The notes under the pieces: model-generated | Told to the model about the DNA's origin: nothing | Database searches by the model: none | Seen by the model: the letters and a program-made list of their open reading frames with translations, nothing else | Translations under genes and position numbers: made by a program | Shown here: positions 1-12,239 of the stretch, in pieces | Layout of the letters: each line of letters opens with the position of its first letter | Position numbering within the stretch: position 1 is the stretch's first letter | Source: Amborella trichopoda | Lineage: Eukaryota; Streptophyta; Magnoliopsida; Amborellales; Amborellaceae | Assembly: GCF_000471905.2 (NCBI RefSeq) | Contig: NW_006500351.1 | Coordinates: forward strand, 1,282,533-1,346,532 | Direction of reading: 5' to 3' | Length of the DNA stretch: 64,000 nucleotides

Positions 1-51
1 TTCTCTTATAGACACCTGCTCGCAGTTCTCGGTGTCCTAAGGCCAGACCGC

Positions 52-597
52 TTGTTCGAGCTTGGGCTGACCCCAAGGTCACTTGTGATACTTCTTCAAG
101 GGGTGCACATGCACCGCCGTCACAGACTGCTCCTCGCTCTCGACTCAGGCGCTATCATGAGTCGACCCTTCTCCTACCTGTTCCTCCTCTTTCGGGCAAG
201 CACCTCCAGCCCTGCTCTTTCTTACGCAAGAAAGGCCGACCAGCTGCAGTCCCAATCGCAGTTTTGGCATGAGGTTCATCAAAACCTCAAAGCTAAAGGC
301 GATAGGGGTCTGCGAATTCTGACTTGGGAAGCAAACAAGATGATCGTGGCACCCGGCTCTGACGACCCTCTTCATCTGAACTCCTTCTACCCTCTTCAGT
401 TGACAAAGCCTGAAGAAGAAATCCATGAATCCTGCACTGTGGTCAGTGTCATAGAAGATGACCCAACCACTTTGCAGCCATGGTCCCAAGACTGTCAAGA
501 ATCTGTCCTCACACGATCAACGTACAAGACTCGAGTACAATCAGGGCATGCTGAGCCCTTGGTGATCGATCTGCCGCGCGTGACTCGCCAAGCCTAG
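52..597 (+). pseudogene. Leader / Gag N-terminal region of element B
   Basis: This open stretch has a counterpart in element A at about 6890-7650. The shared segment near its end (Val-Leu-Thr-Arg-Ser, then Tyr-Lys-Thr-Arg-Val) appears at 500-540 and again at 7560-7600. I do not recognise a domain here. It may be the N-terminal part of the gag polyprotein or a separate leader ORF. The paralogous copy is broken into several frames, so function is unlikely today. Confidence 0.45.
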
Positions 598-603
598 AAG
601 CCT

Positions 604-1982
604 TTGACCGCACCTAAGGCTGACCGCTCTGAGGAAATGGTTAGTGTTATGGTTGTGGCAAACCCTAATGATAATCAGGAAGAGCACATGAACAGGTTAC
701 AGAAGATGGTGCAAGCAATAATGGAGACGATTGATCGCATGAAAAGCACGCAGTCCCTAGTCAATATATCCCCTCATGAGGCCAACTCCCATCACTCGAA
801 CGATGCACCTCCAAGGCAGCCTCCCCCTCCTGCCTCACAGATCTGTCCCGCACCCTGTCTCACAGGCAGACATTGATCTATGGTAACCCATAGCTTAAAG
901 AGCAGACAGATCCCAGGTATGCAGGGTGCAAGTCATACCCTTCCTACATTGATCAGGTGCCATTTCCATCAGACTACAAGAAAGGGAAGTTCCCTCTGTT
1001 CGATGGTACAACCTCCCCACACCAGCATATTACCCATTTCCAAGCAGCATGTCGAGAGATAGTAGTTGACGGGAGACTCCTTCTCCATCACTTTATTGAA
1101 ACCCTTGACGGCCCATCTGTTCAGTGGTATGCTTGGCTTCCCCAAAACTCAGTATATACTTGGGAGGAAATGGAGAAACTGTTCAACCAACGCTTCTATG
1201 AAGTTGAGAGAGAGGTCCAAACCATCGAGCTACTCACTTTGACCTAGGAACCTGATGAACCCATCGATCAATTCATAGCAAGATGGAAAGATCTAGCTGC
1301 TCCCCGTCCTAATCCTATGTATGAGAAGGAAGCAGTTCAAACCTATGTACGAAACATGCAACCTGAGAATACTCTGCATGTTGAGGCCTCCAATTTGACC
1401 TCCATGTTAGAGTTGATCTCTAAGTCGGTCCACATGGAAAGCCTGCCACACAATCACGATGGGCCATGACAACAGTCTTCAAGCTCAGAAAACAACCGAG
1501 GCAATGGTAGCTCTCGGACCAATACCCAGGGCAATCAACAGAAAGAAGTGATCTGTGTAGCCGTCACTGTCAATGGCACAAAGACGGTTCCCTCCCAAAC
1601 TTTAGACCTCTCTAAAGGGGTAAACATAGCGAAAGCGCCTCAGGCAGGCAAACAACAACAATCATACAACTGGGTACCCCCACCTGCGAACCTTAATCGA
1701 GATGATTATTGGACCAGACATAAGAATAAAGTCTACCCCTTAGAAAATGAATGGGTCCCTGCACTACTCCGATTCTTACTTGAACAGAACATGATCGAGC
1801 TTCTAGAGACCAAGTTCCTTGATCAAGCTAGACTCTATACCCATGTGAATCATTGTGCTTATCATCGGAGGATAAACCACCGCACAGAGGAATGCTACAT
1901 ATTAAAAGATATCATCGAAGCCCTAATTCAGAAGGGTTAGATAAATCTTGAAGAGCTAAAGAAGGCATTCGGGGCGGCATAA
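604..1982 (+). pseudogene. gag pseudogene of element B (retrotransposon Gag domain plus zinc knuckle)
   Basis: Gag forms the virus-like particle of the element. The start (604-860) is a probable coiled-coil and Pro-rich segment. The retrotransposon gag domain lies at about 950-1469, with the typical order FPLFDG, then VQWYAWLP, then the FNQRFY block and the FIARW block. A zinc-knuckle-like segment at about 1848-1900 reads CAYHRRINHRTEEC and is followed by LKDIIEALIQKG, a usual sequence in plant gypsy Gag. From 957 on the frame is shared, but it is broken by stops near 1246, 1467 and 1938. The same domains occur in element A at 8030-8510 and 8925-8980. Family assignment is firm; it cannot make an intact protein. 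Confidence 0.85.
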
Positions 1983-3161
1983 ACTTCCCATGCAGTGACA
2001 ATCCAAGAGGAAGATGAAGTGCTCGATCTCCTTTGTGCCTTTTTCCTTATGATGCTTCAAGAAGGCCTCATCACACCAAAATTGGCAAGGCAGCCCCGAC
2101 GCCTTGCTCAGGGAACTGAGAACCACGGTGCCCGCACCATCAGATATGGGGCCATGACTTAAGCAAATACTCCTGTTTCCATGATATAATCACGAAGAAA
2201 ATATAACGATGCCAGGGGCCTTGTAACGTTCTAGAAAGAGATCCCCAAGTCTCTGCTCCACCAGTGCGAGAGGGCCTCTTGACACAAGATCTGGGTAATG
2301 ATGATTCAGATTCTGTTGAACCTTCATGCCCAGCCATGGATAATCCACCACGGGCGAAGTGGGCCCAAGTCCTTAAGGCGAGAAGCAGTTCGTCAAGCTA
2401 GCGCTATTCATAAACTTAATGAGACAAATTAAGCACTTACAGAAAGAGACGGGCACTAAGGGCTGCTTGCCGGAGAAACAAAACCGCTCAACCATCAGTT
2501 GAGCAAGAATTTCTTAGACCTCTTCCCCCATTGTCAACCTTACAGGACTTCATCCCCGGCACGATCATCCTTCCTCATCCCTTCAAGAGGATGTCCTTGA
2601 GCCATCTTCTACTTAGAGAACATCCAATGAGGGTGACGACATTAAAATAACTCCCCAATGATCTAAGCAAGGGAAAGACCTAAAAGATTCCCTACACACG
2701 TCCAACTTTGGTGATGATGTAACAAGCAATCCATACCGGTCCGAAGAGGGAAATGACCTTAAAAGTCCCTCGCCTACTGACATTTCCTCTTCTTTTTCCC
2801 CCTCCTCTTTTATGTCTTCTGTAGGTACAACTCAGGAATGTTCAGACTTCGAGGCTCTTGATAGAGAACTTGAAGGAATCAATATAAGCAGGACGCAATG
2901 GAGGCGGTTGAAAAAGAAGCTAGCCCAGGCAATTGTATTCTTAACAGTTGCTGACACTTTGATGGCTCGAGCCAAGCCACATCCATCTTCTTCCACAAAG
3001 AAGTGCAAAAACTCAAAGCCGAAGAAACCCCAGTGGCCTCCTGAGCACGACTTTGAGCAGAGGCTGGGAGAATCAAGAGGGAAAAATTTCTATTCTCTGA
3101 AAGCTTGCCACATGGTACAGGTCTATGAAGCATAAGCTAGCACGGAGAAAACACTACAGAC
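1983..3161 (+). pseudogene. gag-pro linker of element B, decayed
   Basis: Sequence downstream of gag, matching 9000-10440 of element A. The best preserved stretch is 2812-3135: it carries the block ELEGINISRTQWRRLKKKL and, near its end, the MVQV segment, both of which recur at 10200-10360 in A. In a gypsy polyprotein this lies just before protease. It ends abruptly at the insertion of element A. Bases 2140-2800 have no usable frame. Confidence 0.6.
3157..3161 (+). repeat. Left target-site duplication of element A (CAGAC)
   Basis: The five bases CAGAC stand directly before the LTR start TGTTTGAAG. The same five follow the end of the second LTR at 34625-34629. A 5-bp duplication is the normal size for gypsy integrases. 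This pairs the LTRs at 3162 and 31734 as the two ends of one insertion. Confidence 0.8.
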
Positions 3162-6081
3162 TGTTTGAAGACATTTTTTGGCACCATGGATCCTCGGTGC
3201 GGAATGAAAAGAGAAGCCAATCAATAAAGCCTGACAGACAGTGGAAATTTTAGCAGTCTCAAAATGTCCCTGGAGAACATCAAGATCTTCATTAGGAATC
3301 CAAAAAGTCTCCTGCCAAGTTTCGTCTAGTTTTGACATCTCCAAGGCAGTACAGACCGATAAACAGTTTCGGTAGAATCAGCCTCTAGCACCCTGAAATG
3401 AACCCCTATAACTAGAACCATATTTTTGATGCATCAAACAACTATAAGACCATTTCCATTGGATCTGGTACAGTTAAAACCCCCAAGGGTCAAATTTCAG
3501 CTTGAACGGACACTCCAGGAAGAAGTTATGACGGAGGATCGAAACGGTAAAGGTCGCACACTATTCCCGTGCAGCCACCCTACAAGTAATCTTCATTAAA
3601 GGGGCAGTCAAAAATAGTGATCTGTGATACTCATATCTCATTCGTCCTGAGTCGGACAACGTTCAAATTTTGTAAGCATGTTCATCCCGTCAAGACTAGC
3701 GTTTCGATATGTGGCACACCCCGCGACGTCACTTGAGCGTCGAGAAAAGTTGGAGAGAAGTTCTTGATCCGTGAAGAAGTTGCAAGAAAATAAATAGCGA
3801 CATGCCTCGTTAAAGTGGCCAAATCACGTCGGTCGTTCATTGGATCGACATGAGACCAGTTCCATTGTGTGCGTAAGGTCTAGGGCTATCATTGGTCTGA
3901 AGCATGTACACGAAGTGCGGTCGAATTTCGCCCATGAAGGTGTCAAAGTGACTATAACTTCCTGGTCCTGAATATTAGATTCTGGCTAAGTCCAAGATTG
4001 CCCAAAACTTCGTTCGAATACCAAATCGCGTCTCGTTTGTCGCAACGCGATCATGGTAACATGCTCATTGCAATGCAGCGAAGAAGTCAAAGAAAAACAT
4101 CGAGATGAAGACACACTATCAATCGAAAGTTTTCAAGATCTATTCAAATTTTAAGTTATGTGACCATGCCTTTAAAATATGATTCATGACTTAAAATTAA
4201 TATCAAAATGATCGTAATATCAAGCCCTACACGATGGCAATCATATTTTGTTCATTTGGATGCTGGATCGTCAATGGATCGTCCGAGAAGAATCAAGAAC
4301 GTCCTAAGTTCTCAGCAGGGATTGTTTTGGAATTTTTCCAATTGTTAGGCATGGGCAAAATCAGTCATTTTGTAACCAATTTTCTTATTTTTTTAATTTT
4401 GATAAATTGTAATTATCATCAATTAGAGTTAGTTTTTGGTGATCCATCCACGTTTCAACCCTAGTCTACCTCTCATTGTAAACAGGCTCTCTTTTTGAAC
4501 TCATAGAGACTCTTTCGATTTATAAAAATTCTCTTTCAAGAGCACGAATTGGGTCAGGTTTCTTCGCTGGAGAGAGAAAGGAGAGAGAAATTTTAGAGAG
4601 GTACCCCTCCCACCTTCAAGGGAGTTTCCCTCTCTGGATTTCTTGGCTCTCTTCTTTTGATTCTTTTTCATCTGAGCCTTCTCAGAGGCCATGCACGGTG
4701 GTGGCAATGTCGTGCATGTCTCTTTCTTCCTTTCGCCTCTTGTGACTTCATAGGTCGTGCATGATGATGGCAGCACCATGCGCGAGCCCCAGTCTCCTTC
4801 TCTTTGTTCGTCTCTTTCTCTCAATGTGGTTCACACATGGCGATGTGTATCGTCGACCGTGAACCATCTTCCTCTCTTCTCAAAGGTTGCAGACAGCACT
4901 ATCCATAGCCGCCCATGGGGGTCTCACCCTGTTGCACTCCTATCGCAGACGGCAATGCCTATCGTCGCCCGCAAGGGTCGTGGCAATACCTATCGCCGTC
5001 CGTAAGCTTCTTTCATGAGCTCTGCACCTATCGCTGTTTGCGGGCTTCTCTTACGCCCTGTGCCTATCGCAGACGATAATGCCTATTGCCGTCCACAAAG
5101 GGTCGCGGCGATACTTATCGCCATTCACAAGTTTCTTTTGTATGCTCTTGCTTATCGCAGACGACGATACCTATCATCAACCATGAAGGGTGGGTCGTTC
5201 CACCTTCTCGTGTTGTTGATGGCGATGGCTAACACCGTCTGCAGTTTACTGCTTGCCCTTTTGCCGCGAGATGCAGTGTCTGGCACCGTCCAAGGGCCAT
5301 GACACTATTACTCCATGGCCATGGGGCAGCGATACCTAATGTCGTCGGGACCTTCCACCTTTGTTGTCTCACATCTTCTCTTTTCTTCTCCTCTCGCTTG
5401 ACTAAAGGCAGATTCAGTTTAGCACTGTCATAGTGGTCTGACTGTCGAGCAGTATTGCCGTTGTGCTGGTCTTGAATACCATGCCCGTCTGGCTGCCACA
5501 CCAGATTAGGACAGTCATATCGACCTTAGTTTCGAGTAGTATTGTCGTCGTGCCAGTCTGAGTTATCATGCTCATCTTGCTACCACTTCGAGTCGGTCAC
5601 TGTACTGGTCCAGCTATCATGCTAGTCTCGTCCTCTTGTCAACTCGTCTTCTCTCTCTTTATTCAAACCCTCTTCGTCATCACCCTAATTTCTTATCATC
5701 TCTGGCAATTGAATGTGCATTGTCCTAAGATAAGGGTGGATCCCTCGACCCACTTGTCTTACAAATTAACCATGATAGTGTTGTGCAGAAACAAGGAGAT
5801 TGTAGGTCAAAGGAGATAATTCCGAACCAGCTAAACAGTTGGGGGGCTTTCCGTCGTGATCTAAGGGGACACCCGCGTGAGTCAGCTCGAGTAAGTCATG
5901 GACCCAGGTGAGGTTGGTCCCCACCTCAAGTTTAAAATTCCTCCCTCACTAATTGGGCCTCTGCGCATGTTTCGCGAACAAGGTTCTCAAGAGAGCGGTC
6001 TTAGGTCCCGGCTTTTTCGAACTCGAGACAAGTGTCACCCGATCACCTAGATTCGCGGGGTGAGATTGAGGCATCCGACCA
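3162..6081 (+). repeat. 5' LTR of element A (2920 bp)
   Basis: It starts with TGTTTGAAG and ends with CATCCGACCA. It can be followed along its length in the LTRs at 31734-34624 and, with more divergence, 43102-45711. The shared parts include the block after the start (GGCACCATG, then CAATAAAGCCTGACAGACAG) and a GC-rich tract of short repeats built on TATCGCC at 4840-5240. The TATA box seen in the 3' LTR is missing here: about 13 bp is deleted near 4464. Open reading frames in this LTR (for example 5015-5302) are not shared by the other copies and are not taken as genes. Confidence 0.85.
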
Positions 6082-6082
6082 G

Positions 6083-6102
6083 TTTGGTGACTCCACTGAG
6101 GA
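6083..6102 (+). promoter_or_regulatory. Primer binding site of element A
   Basis: Two bases after the LTR end the sequence runs TTGGTGACTCCACTGAGGAC. The position, the TGG start and the general form fit a tRNA-primed minus-strand start site. I did not match it to a particular plant tRNA 3' end. The equivalent stretch after the LTR at 34624 is absent, because there the following sequence is element B and not the start of A. Confidence 0.6.
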
Positions 6103-7680
6103 CTTATTACCACTTTGTCGGTTGCTCTTTCTTGATCTGTATCACCTTTTATTTTCTGCATTGCATTCCATGGCATCTGGGTTATTCAACTCGTTCATCT
6201 GAGTTGAGGATTTTCTCATCCCTGCACTCGTGACCATCCCAGGGAAGCAAGCTTCTCAAGCCTCGTTCCCTACACTCTTTTTGAGTTAAGACTCACAGTC
6301 CGGCTCCCAAGTTCTTGCCTGGATTGATGCGAGAAGGGACTTGCCAGTCCGCAACTCCCCTCTTTCTAATCTTAGTGGACCCTCCACCAAGGCCCTGCAC
6401 ATTGGTAGCCCGTTTGCTACTACCCACACCACACACCCTGCTACTAGTAAGTGCCTTTTCAGTCACAGTGCTAAGGTAGACCGAAAGGCTGCCTTGTCCG
6501 CTTTTGCGAAAGGCAAGCAGGTTGCCATCGTTCATGAGGGTCATCGCATGGCCACCCCCCATACTCCTTCACCACCCTGAACCTCTATGCTTAGAGGCTT
6601 GACGCACCGAGGGGAAGATCTTGGGGTCTCCATCTCTCGCACACACCTAAAGGCTCATGATTTATCCACTCGAGCCACACCTCGGGGCAACTTTCATGCA
6701 GCCTTGAGCTCGCATCCAAGGATAAGCCTTCTGGGGTCGAACCCTGAACGCGCCATGCATCTACATCCTACAGCTCGGGGCAACGCCAATTCTGCGCCGA
6801 CTCGAGCACATGGGGGTCCACCACTTCGTCCTCCCTCTCAGCACACACGGCTTCACCTTGCGATAGATAAGCTCATACCCGGTCCCTCATAGACACAAGC
6901 TAGTGGGTCTCGGCCTTCTAAGGTCGAATTAGTTGACCTAGCCCTGGCTGACCCCCAAGTCACTCGGATGCCTAACTCTAAAGGTGCACACGCACCAGCT
7001 TCGCAGGTTCCTACCCGATCCTGACTCAGGTGGAGTCGCGAGCTATTTCCTTCTTCTGTCACCCTTCCTTTGTGAAGCAAACACCTAGAGACCTGGTACT
7101 CAAAGGTTTTCCCTAAGAGTACTGACTTGAGTTAGCCGCCTTAAGTTAGCCATGCACCCGGACCTCACAAAGGAATTCGGGGCAACAACCTAATGTCAGA
7201 CAGAAGCCTCCAGCCTCCAAGGTAGCAGCACATATTCCCTCTATCCTTGGACCTCACTCTCTACTCCAGCTAACGAACACAACCCTCGCATGTTAAAAAA
7301 AGATGGGGCAGTCCAAATCTCAGGCTCAATTCTGGAGTGGAGTCTATTGCAGCCTCAAGATTAAGCAGAAGAGAGGCCTACAGCTCCTGACTAGAGAGGC
7401 TGCTAAGACAGTTGAGGTTACCACCCTTGATGATCTCCTGTCTCACAAATCCCTTCTTCCTTCTTCAGGTTCTAGAGCCTGAACAAGAGGTCCAAGAACA
7501 TTGCTCGGTGGTTACCATCGACCGAGCTGCTAAGAAATCACAGTCCCAAGACCGTCAAGAGCTAGTCCTCACACGGTCTGCGTACAAGACTCGAGTCTAG
7601 GCGGGGCACGCTGAGCCCCTACAGACCGACTTGCCGCGTACAACTCGCTGACCCCGGCAGTCCACTACCCCACTTGGCTC
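6103..7680 (+). other. Leader region of element A, no clear gene
   Basis: About 1.6 kb between the primer binding site and gag. There are short open stretches at 6341-6580, 6587-6892 and 7412-7600. The last corresponds to the end of the 52-597 stretch of element B (VLTRSAYKTRV near 7565-7600). The rest shows no domain I recognise. Tat/Ogre elements often have a long leader that may hold an extra ORF; here it is too damaged to tell. Confidence 0.5.
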
Positions 7681-7689
7681 TGACCCTCC

Positions 7690-9365
7690 AAAAGAAATAG
7701 TCAGTGTCATGGTAAGTGATGAGCCAGATGACGCCCAAGAAGATCAGATGAACATGTTCGAGGTAATGAGGCAATCCATTTTCGAAAAGATGGATCACCT
7801 GGAGGCCTCCAGACTCCTTGCTCCCTCTCCTCACCAAGAGGCCAACTTCTAGCCTGGAGAGGACACAACTCCCAGGCAAACTCCCCCACCGGCCTTCAAA
7901 GACAACTCTGCTCCCCGCATGATTTTGCAAGCCGATGTAGATTCTATGGTGACCCACAATCTCAAGAATAACATCCCAAGCTTGCAAGGGACGCCGCTTT
8001 ACAAAAATTCGTATCCCTCATACATTGACCAGGTGGCATTTTCCCCCAAACTATCAAAAAGGGAAGCTCCCCTCGTTCAATAGTACTACCTCCCCGTACT
8101 AGCATACCGTACCAGCATACCGCTCACTTCCAAGTGGCTTGTCGAGAAATGACAACTGATGGGTGAGTCCTCCTTCATCAGTTCGTTGAGACTCTTGAAG
8201 GGCCAGGCTTCAAGTGGTATGCTCGGCTACCTCTTAGCTCGGTGCACACATGGCAAGGAATGGAGCAGTTGTTGTATCAACGCTTCTACGATGTCTGGGG
8301 AAATGTAGAAGCCATCGAGCTCCTCACTCTGACTCAAGACCCTCTTGAGCCAGTCGATAAGTTCATCACCCGATGGAGAGAGTTGGCAACCTATCATGCC
8401 ACTCCCATGATTGAAAGAGAAGCAATTCAGACTTGCATACGAAATATGCTGCCTGAGATCGCCCTGAATGTTGGCCTCCAATCCACCCTCCATGTCAGAG
8501 CTCATCTCTAAAGCGGTGTGCATAGAAGGTCTATCCAAGAACCATAGTGGATCTCACAGCAGCCCTCTAGCTTAGGAAACAGCCGAGGCAATGGCAATTC
8601 TTGCTCCAATAATTGGGACAACCAGCAAAAAGGGGTGATTAGTGTGGCTGTCACCGTGACTGACACTAAGAAAGCCGCTCCTCAAACCTTAGATCTCTCG
8701 AAGGTACAGACACCACCTCAGGTTGGAAGCAAGCAGTAGCAGTTCTATAACAAGGTCCCACGCCTTAACAGTATAAGTCGAAGTGACTACTGGATCCGAC
8801 ACCAGAACAAGATGTACCCCTTTAAGAAGGAATCCCTGTGCTGCTTTGATTACTACTAGAGCAAAATATGATTCAGTTGCCAAAGGCCCAATCCCTAGAG
8901 CTGGCTAGGCAGGAGACACATGAGAGGTACTGCGCCTATTACAGGAGAGTAGGCCACCCCACTTAAGAGTGCTTTACGCTCAAAGACATTTTCGAAGCCC
9001 TTATTAATAAGGGCCAGATAAAGTTTGAAGAGTTAAAGAAAGCATTCACGGCAACCGAGGCTTCCCACATAGCGATAATCCAAGAGGATGATGAGGCACC
9101 CGCTGTCCTCCGAGCACTATTCTCTGTAATGCTCGAGGAAGCTCTCATCATGCCGAAGCCGACAAGGCAGCCCAAGTTCCTGGCTCCAAGAATTGAGAAC
9201 GTCTGGTGTTCATATCATCTGATATGAGGCCATGACCTGAGCGAATGCACTGGTTTCCACGAGCTCTTGGCAAAGAAGATGCAGCAGCACCAAGAAGTTC
9301 ATGGTAACCCAGAATGACCCCCTCAAGTCCTTGCTCCACCAGTACAAGAAGACCTCTTGCCATAA
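7690..9365 (+). pseudogene. gag pseudogene of element A
   Basis: N-terminal acidic segment at about 7705-7870, then the gag domain at about 8030-8511 (LLYQRFYDVWG, then the FITRWREL block). A zinc-knuckle-like segment at about 8928-8975 is followed by LKDIFEALINKGQ. A second segment of similar form lies near 9210-9255 (Trp-Cys-Ser-Tyr-His ... Gly-His ... Glu-Cys). The frame changes several times and stops interrupt it (for example in the N-terminal segment near 7850 and in the knuckle near 8965). The domain order is the same as in the gag of element B at 604-1982. Confidence 0.8.
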
Positions 9366-10756
9366 GCCCAGGGAAGTACCGAGCTAGATCCTCTGCAGGC
9401 CCTCTTTGAGGCCATGCTCCAACAGGGCGTCACTTCCAGGCCCTCCAGGCAACCTAAGCATCTTGCTCAGGGAACGGAAGACCTCTGGTGCCCATATAAC
9501 CAGGTATGAGGCCATGAGTTGGAGGAATGCTCTGGTTTCGAAGCTATAGTTGCGGAGAAGTTACGTGAAGGCCACATTATTTGCACCGTTCTCCCAGAAC
9601 GCTTCCAAGTTATCGCTCCAATCCAAGAGTAAATCCCACTACAGGTCCCCTATGAGCCTACACTAGACCCTTTAGAGCCTGCGACTTCTCATCCCTAGGA
9701 AGTCTACCATGAACGAAGTAGGCTCAAGTCCCTAAAGCGTGAGGCAGTCCACCAACTTGAGGATACTCTCGATAGGACAGACCAAACATCTCCCAAGGGA
9801 TCCAAAAGAAGACGACAACCCAAGTCGGCTCACCGAAGAAACCACATTCCTCAGCCTCCAGTAGAGGAAGAATTCCTCAAGCCAATTCCTCCACGGCCGA
9901 TCTTATAAGATTTCATCCTAGGCACAACCCGCCTTATCCCTTGGTCTAATCAGGTGGACATCCCTGAGTCATCAACTGCTCGGGACTCGTCCAATATGGG
10001 TGACGACATTAAAAGCACCTCTCAACGGTCAGATCTAAGGCATGACTTAAAATACCCCCTGCACGTTCAATTCTGGTGACGACGTAAAAAGCTGCTCAAA
10101 ACATTATAACTCCGTGTCTTCCTCTTCTCCTACCTCTTCTTCCATCTCTTTTACAGGTGCAGGTTGGCAATGCCTAGCCTTTGATGATCTAAACAGAGAG
10201 CTCGAAGGCACCAACATCAGTAGGTCTCACCGGAAGCGCCTAAGAAAGATGCTCGCCCAGGAGGCTCGATTCTTGACAGTCGCTGACGCCCTTGCAACCC
10301 TAGCCAAGATCGAGCGATCTTCAAGCTTATGTTCCAAGGAGGCCTCCCATATGGTGCAGATCTTGGAAGTACCATCCAGCACGTAGAAAATGAGCCTAAG
10401 ATCAGGGAAGAAACTACAACCCATACCTCAGAAGCTCAAGGTCTTCAAGTTTCCTAATCCATCACTTTTCCCTAAGCCTCAACCATAAACCTCCAAATCC
10501 TTAATAAAAATCCCTATTACTTCCCCATCAACACAGACTGCACCGGCCGAACAACAAAGTCAGCCAATGTCACAAACCAAAACTCAACCAAAACCTGCCC
10601 CTAAACCTACCCTGCCACCTAAACCCGTGATAGGATCAAGAGCACAGAAGGCTGATGAAGATAACGTGAAATATGACATAATTGCGCTTAAAAGTTTACA
10701 GCCCTTCTAAGTATCTATGACGCCCGTATGTTGTCTAGAGACCCGTTCTTACCTAG
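9366..10756 (+). pseudogene. gag-pro linker of element A
   Basis: Continues the polyprotein towards protease. A third CxYN...GH...EC segment lies at about 9489-9530. A basic patch near 9790-9840 (Lys-Arg-Arg-Arg) precedes Pro-rich sequence. The block 10114-10386 (LNRELEGTNISRSHRKRLRK, then FLTVADALA) pairs with 2812-3135 of element B. A Lys/Pro-rich spacer covers 10440-10640. Several in-frame stops are present. Confidence 0.65.
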
Positions 10757-11351
10757 GTGTACGAGACTGAAGTGGAGCCTATTGAGGTGGACCCAGCCAT
10801 CCTAGGTGGATGCTTGGCAATCACATTTTTTGAAGATGACCTTCATTTGAGAGGCAAATTTCACAATTGCCCCCTCTTTGTGACTGGTGAACTGCATGCC
10901 TACCCTATCAACCAGATTATGCTGGATGGAGGGTCAACAGTCAACTTGATCCCAAAAAGGATCCTCACCCGATTGGGATTAGGATCTGACTACCTTACTC
11001 CTACCCATATCATCGTGCAAGGGTTCAACCAGTCCTGAGAGAAGCCAGCTGGTAAGGCAATCCTTCGCCTCAAGATCGGTGTTCTGAACGATTATGCTCA
11101 ATTACATATAATCGATACCAATACCTCTTACAATGTTTGTCCTGCTTGGCCACCCTTGGCTTCATGATCAAGGAGTGGTTCCTTCCACCCTCCATCAGTG
11201 CCTCAAGTACAGTCGAGATGGGAGACAACACACGGTCTATGCTGATAAGAGATCGTTCCCTGTAGTCGAAACTCCTTATGCTGAAGTCAAGTATTATTTC
11301 ACGGATCTTTCAGCACCAAAAAAGACAAAAGATGATGATTGGAAGCCTTGA
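10757..11351 (+). pseudogene. Aspartic protease (pro) pseudogene of element A
   Basis: The retropepsin-like protease would cut the polyprotein. The active-site block INQIMLDGGSTVNLIP is at about 10905-10955, with Asp-Gly-Gly-Ser in place of the usual Asp-Ser/Thr-Gly, a form I associate with Tat-type elements. After a stop near 11036 and a frameshift near 11130 the block LLGHPWLHDQGVVPSTLHQ follows, the usual second half of these proteases. No equivalent was found in element B. Confidence 0.8.
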
Positions 11352-11878
11352 GAGAGGCAAGAGCTTCATCTCATGATGATGTTGAAGACCTTGGGCAAAT
11401 GATTACATACATGCTCAAAGAAGAGGAAAGACAAGGCAAGAATGTCCCCTTGACTCCCATTTCCCTAAGTATGCCTTGCCACCTCTCTGAGGTCATGACG
11501 TCATCCCCCAAAGATGAAGTTGCCCCCTCTACCTCCACTTCTAATCTGACAGGACAAAATTATGAGCCAAAAGCCTCCCTTGAGGCTGAGGAAGCCCTAG
11601 AGATAGACCTTCCAGCATCGAGGGTTACCTATACGCCGGACCAGCAAAAAATCCTGCATATCCTCATTGCTCTCCTAGAAGCAGAACTGGCGTACCAACC
11701 ACCAAGGAAGGTACTCCAAATCCCATCCTCCTTGAACAAAGAGATCACCAGAAGCCAAAAGAGGGTCTTCCACTTCTCAGATGCTCTCAGAGAAGGACAA
11801 GTAGACAAGAGTCAGCCCTCTAGCTCTCACGAACAAGACCCCATGGTAGAGCTGAGGAATGATGTTCGTAGCCTTTAG
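11339..11878 (+). pseudogene. Post-protease linker of element A
   Basis: A 179-codon open stretch, in another frame from protease, Ser/Glu-rich, with no domain I recognise. In related elements this part links protease to RT, and in Ogre elements an intron lies about here. In A nothing like RT follows. Bases 11879-12234 continue as recognisable but stop-ridden coding sequence up to the target duplication of element C. Confidence 0.5.
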
Positions 11879-12234
11879 AATCAATTGGAGGTTATGTGTG
11901 TCACTTCAAAGCACTTAAAGGAGTTCGTCCTTTAGATTAAGATCTATGACGAGCTCAAGAGTAATGCACCGCGAATAGGGGCCAAGGCTCCCCCAGACTG
12001 GGGTATTTACAGTGAACATGCTCACCAAATCATGTGAACCATGGATTATGAGCCCCTGTCCAACCAGACCCTAAGGGGTGAGGAAGCAACTGCTCCCCCA
12101 TTCAAGGTCGTTGAAGCCACAACAAGCTGTCATAAGGCAAAGTAGGGAGTGGGTTATTCTTTTTTGTCTCAAACTGTGAAGGGCAGAAACAATGAAGCAG
12201 AAAGAGAAGAAAGAATAAAAAAAAAGAACATGTC

Positions 12235-12239
12235 TCACA
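12235..12239 (+). repeat. Left target-site duplication of element C (TCACA)
   Basis: TCACA stands directly before the left terminus TGTTTATGATG and again directly after the right terminus at 23574-23578. It is a perfect 5-bp duplication. Confidence 0.85.

Larger units (their letters stand above)
1..3161 (+). mobile_element. Left part of Ty3/gypsy element B (Tat/Ogre type), internal region
   Basis: This is the internal 5' part (leader, gag, gag-pro linker) of an LTR retrotransposon whose 5' LTR lies left of the window. Bases 1-600 resemble 6880-7650 of element A, so by comparison the LTR should start several kilobases to the left. The element stops at 3161, where the LTR of element A begins. 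It resumes at 34625 with pol and ends with its 3' LTR at 45711. B and A are paralogues of one family: gag, the linker and the LTR are all recognisably similar. Coding frames are broken by stops and frameshifts, so this is a relic. Confidence 0.85.

Noticed and set aside
5015-5302. Plus-strand frames in the LTR GC-rich tract, with counterparts at 33354-33779
   Set aside because: They follow the TATCGCC repeat units, and frames are not kept between the two LTRs of the same element.
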